Below, piece after piece: positions 62,692-64,000 of a DNA stretch of 64,000 nucleotides. The position numbers were made by a program, and so were the translations under genes. Position 1 is the first letter of the stretch. Every line of letters begins with the position of its first letter. The stretch is from Theristus sp. LFF4_11 (Eukaryota; Nematoda; Chromadorea; Monhysterida; Xyalidae). Below the pieces are notes generated by a model. That model saw only the letters and a list, made by a program, of their open reading frames with translations, had not been told where the DNA came from and searched no databases. The stretch covers positions 1 through 64,000 of the forward strand of contig JASANC010002724.1 in assembly GCA_030248135.1 (NCBI GenBank), in the 5' to 3' direction.

Positions 62692-63035
62692 TTGTGTAAT
62701 GTCCTATTATAACCTCAACACAATCTCGGCTACTGTGAACTGTGTGGTTGATGGGGCGTGTTGTGGAGCACTTGCGAATGGCTTGGCTACTCTTTTATTA
62801 AGTGGTCACCTACTTTCTTACCATTGGTTACGGTTGCGCATAAAGGCGTTGTTTCTGTTCTGTTCTGGGCCACTCTGCTAACTCTGCTATTTCAGTCTTA
62901 CTACTGTCTTTGTGCTATCTTCTGCTTCGGTAACTCAGACCGTTTTATTGTGTGTGAGTGGCTAACGACGAATAAAAGAAGAGAAGAGAAAAGAGAGAGA
63001 ATTGCGGATTAACAGTTGAGACACAAACACAACAC
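62692..63035 (+). mobile_element. Candidate 5' long terminal repeat
   Basis: It begins tgtaatg exactly where a known repeat is interrupted. It includes AATAAA at about 62972 and a purine-rich stretch. A plausible CA end lies near 63028-63035. The matching 3' LTR is outside the window, so the right edge is uncertain. Confidence 0.5.
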
Positions 63036-63498
63036 GCAACGCACTTTGACAACCAAACCTTGAATAATTAACTTGCTAACTTCCTTTAACTCAGTCTCGA
63101 CAGCGCAGCCGAGCGTGCAGATCCCCACATCGGCGCTCGAGGCCGGGGACTTGGAGCGTGGATATCAAACGTCCTTAGTGCGAGTGATCCATTACACCAG
63201 GGGAGAACACTTCAGTGGAGGTCCCGCCGATCGAACGCCGGCTGGACAGGATAGGAGCGAGTCGAGACTTTGGAGCGTCCGCACAGTTGAGCTCTTGCGC
63301 CGCCCGAATGGTCATGGAGGACCGCGGTTAGCTTGGTGCTCCTGTAATCAACTTCTGAACAATCGAAGCATCAGGATTGGAACGTCGGCCGAAAAAGGAG
63401 AAAGGAGCGAGTCGAGATCTTGGAGCATCCGTCGAGAGGAACGACTCTACAATTTGGAATTCCAGCGCTGCTCGAATGGTCATGGAGGACCGCAGCTA

Positions 63499-64000
63499 GA
63501 GTGGAGCGGAGTTCAAATCATCTGTGTTCTTCCGGCGCTGCTCGAGGTCATGGAGGACCGCAGCTAGAGTGGAGTTGCTGAATCGAACATCAGTGGGAGA
63601 TGAGATAGTGGCGCACATGATCAACGGCTTGCCAGAGTGGATGAAACAACAACTGAAGGAGAACAACGAACAGCTGTCGGTGCAGGATTGTGTCAGCGAG
63701 ATCCAATGGTTGCTGGATGAGAGGACGAATGACGAAGTGGAACAAAGATCATGGTCGAAGGCAGAGATGCCTGGACTTCCAGAAGAACCAGCGTTGACGG
63801 AGAAGGGAGATGGTGATCGTCAACGATGGATCCACAATCAACACGAGGATTTCAGCACGACAACGAAGTGCCGACAGTGGTTTGCGAAGAACAACTGGCA
63901 GCGAGAAGCGTTGACGAAGGACAAGATCGGTGGTTGTGCGCATGGTGAGATCGACGGCACGGTTGACGAAGAAGCTGCGGCTACGAAGTCTACCGAAATA
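63499..64000 (+). CDS. Gag-like reading frame of an LTR retrotransposon (runs off window)
   Basis: The frame containing DEIVAHMINGLPEWMKQQL (from about 63594) stays open to the window end and continues VQDCVSEIQWLLDER. The hydrophobic-helix pattern around NGLPEWMKQQL recalls Gag capsid segments of Ty3-type elements. The first in-frame ATG is at 63615. Upstream the frame has a stop near 63496. No zinc knuckle or protease is reached. The leader 63040-63600 has internal near-duplicates (ggtcatggaggaccgc three times). It could instead be another domesticated or degenerate frame. Confidence 0.55.

Overview
This is an intron-rich, transposon-rich eukaryotic window that almost certainly comes from an invertebrate bilaterian. 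The basis is an NK2-class homeobox gene, the end of the spliceosomal gene ISY1, short GT-AG introns, and many MITE, SINE and LTR-type repeats. I cannot name the phylum. I rebuilt gene models by hand from splice signals and reading-frame phase.

Layout. (1) 161-313 (+) is the last exon of an ISY1-like gene. (2) 1042-5608 (-) is a complete 10-exon gene for a mannitol 2-dehydrogenase-family enzyme of 488 residues. Its active-site Lys, Asn and His sit at 295, 300 and 303. It lies tail to tail with ISY1. (3) 5.6-8.7 kb is intergenic. (4) 8744-43527 (+) is one giant gene. I resolve 81 exons that stay in phase from ATG to TGA and encode about 3,263 residues: a type II membrane anchor, a furin-like site, an EGF-like module, ten von Willebrand factor A (VWA) domains and five long Thr/Ser mucin-like spacers. 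The VWA domains form two families, ordered A1-B1-B2-A2-A3-B3-B4-B5-A4-A5. B domains keep the metal-site motif DSSxS and a distal SDG. All five A domains carry ETSER and AEG instead. (5) 43.5-48.8 kb has no gene that I can support. (6) 48810-53145 (-) is a vnd/NKX2-2-type homeobox gene of about 989 residues with a poly-Gln tract of about 80. (7) 53.1-61 kb is repeats: an inverted-repeat element carrying a tRNA-derived SINE, a satellite of about 149 bp, a homopolymer-rich stretch of doubtful sequence quality, and MITEs. (8) About 61.5-62.2 kb (-) holds two exons of an unidentified EF-hand-like gene. (9) 62692-64000 is the start of an LTR retrotransposon with a Gag-like reading frame running off the window.

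The item most likely to be new is the giant gene. It combines alternating metal-site-intact and metal-site-lost VWA domains with spacers built from about 30 tiny Thr exons. Nearly all of these are multiples of three with phase 0 at both ends, so any can be skipped without a frameshift. That would let splicing tune spacer length and domain spacing on a surface protein that may be shed. This function is inference; the architecture is read directly from the sequence.
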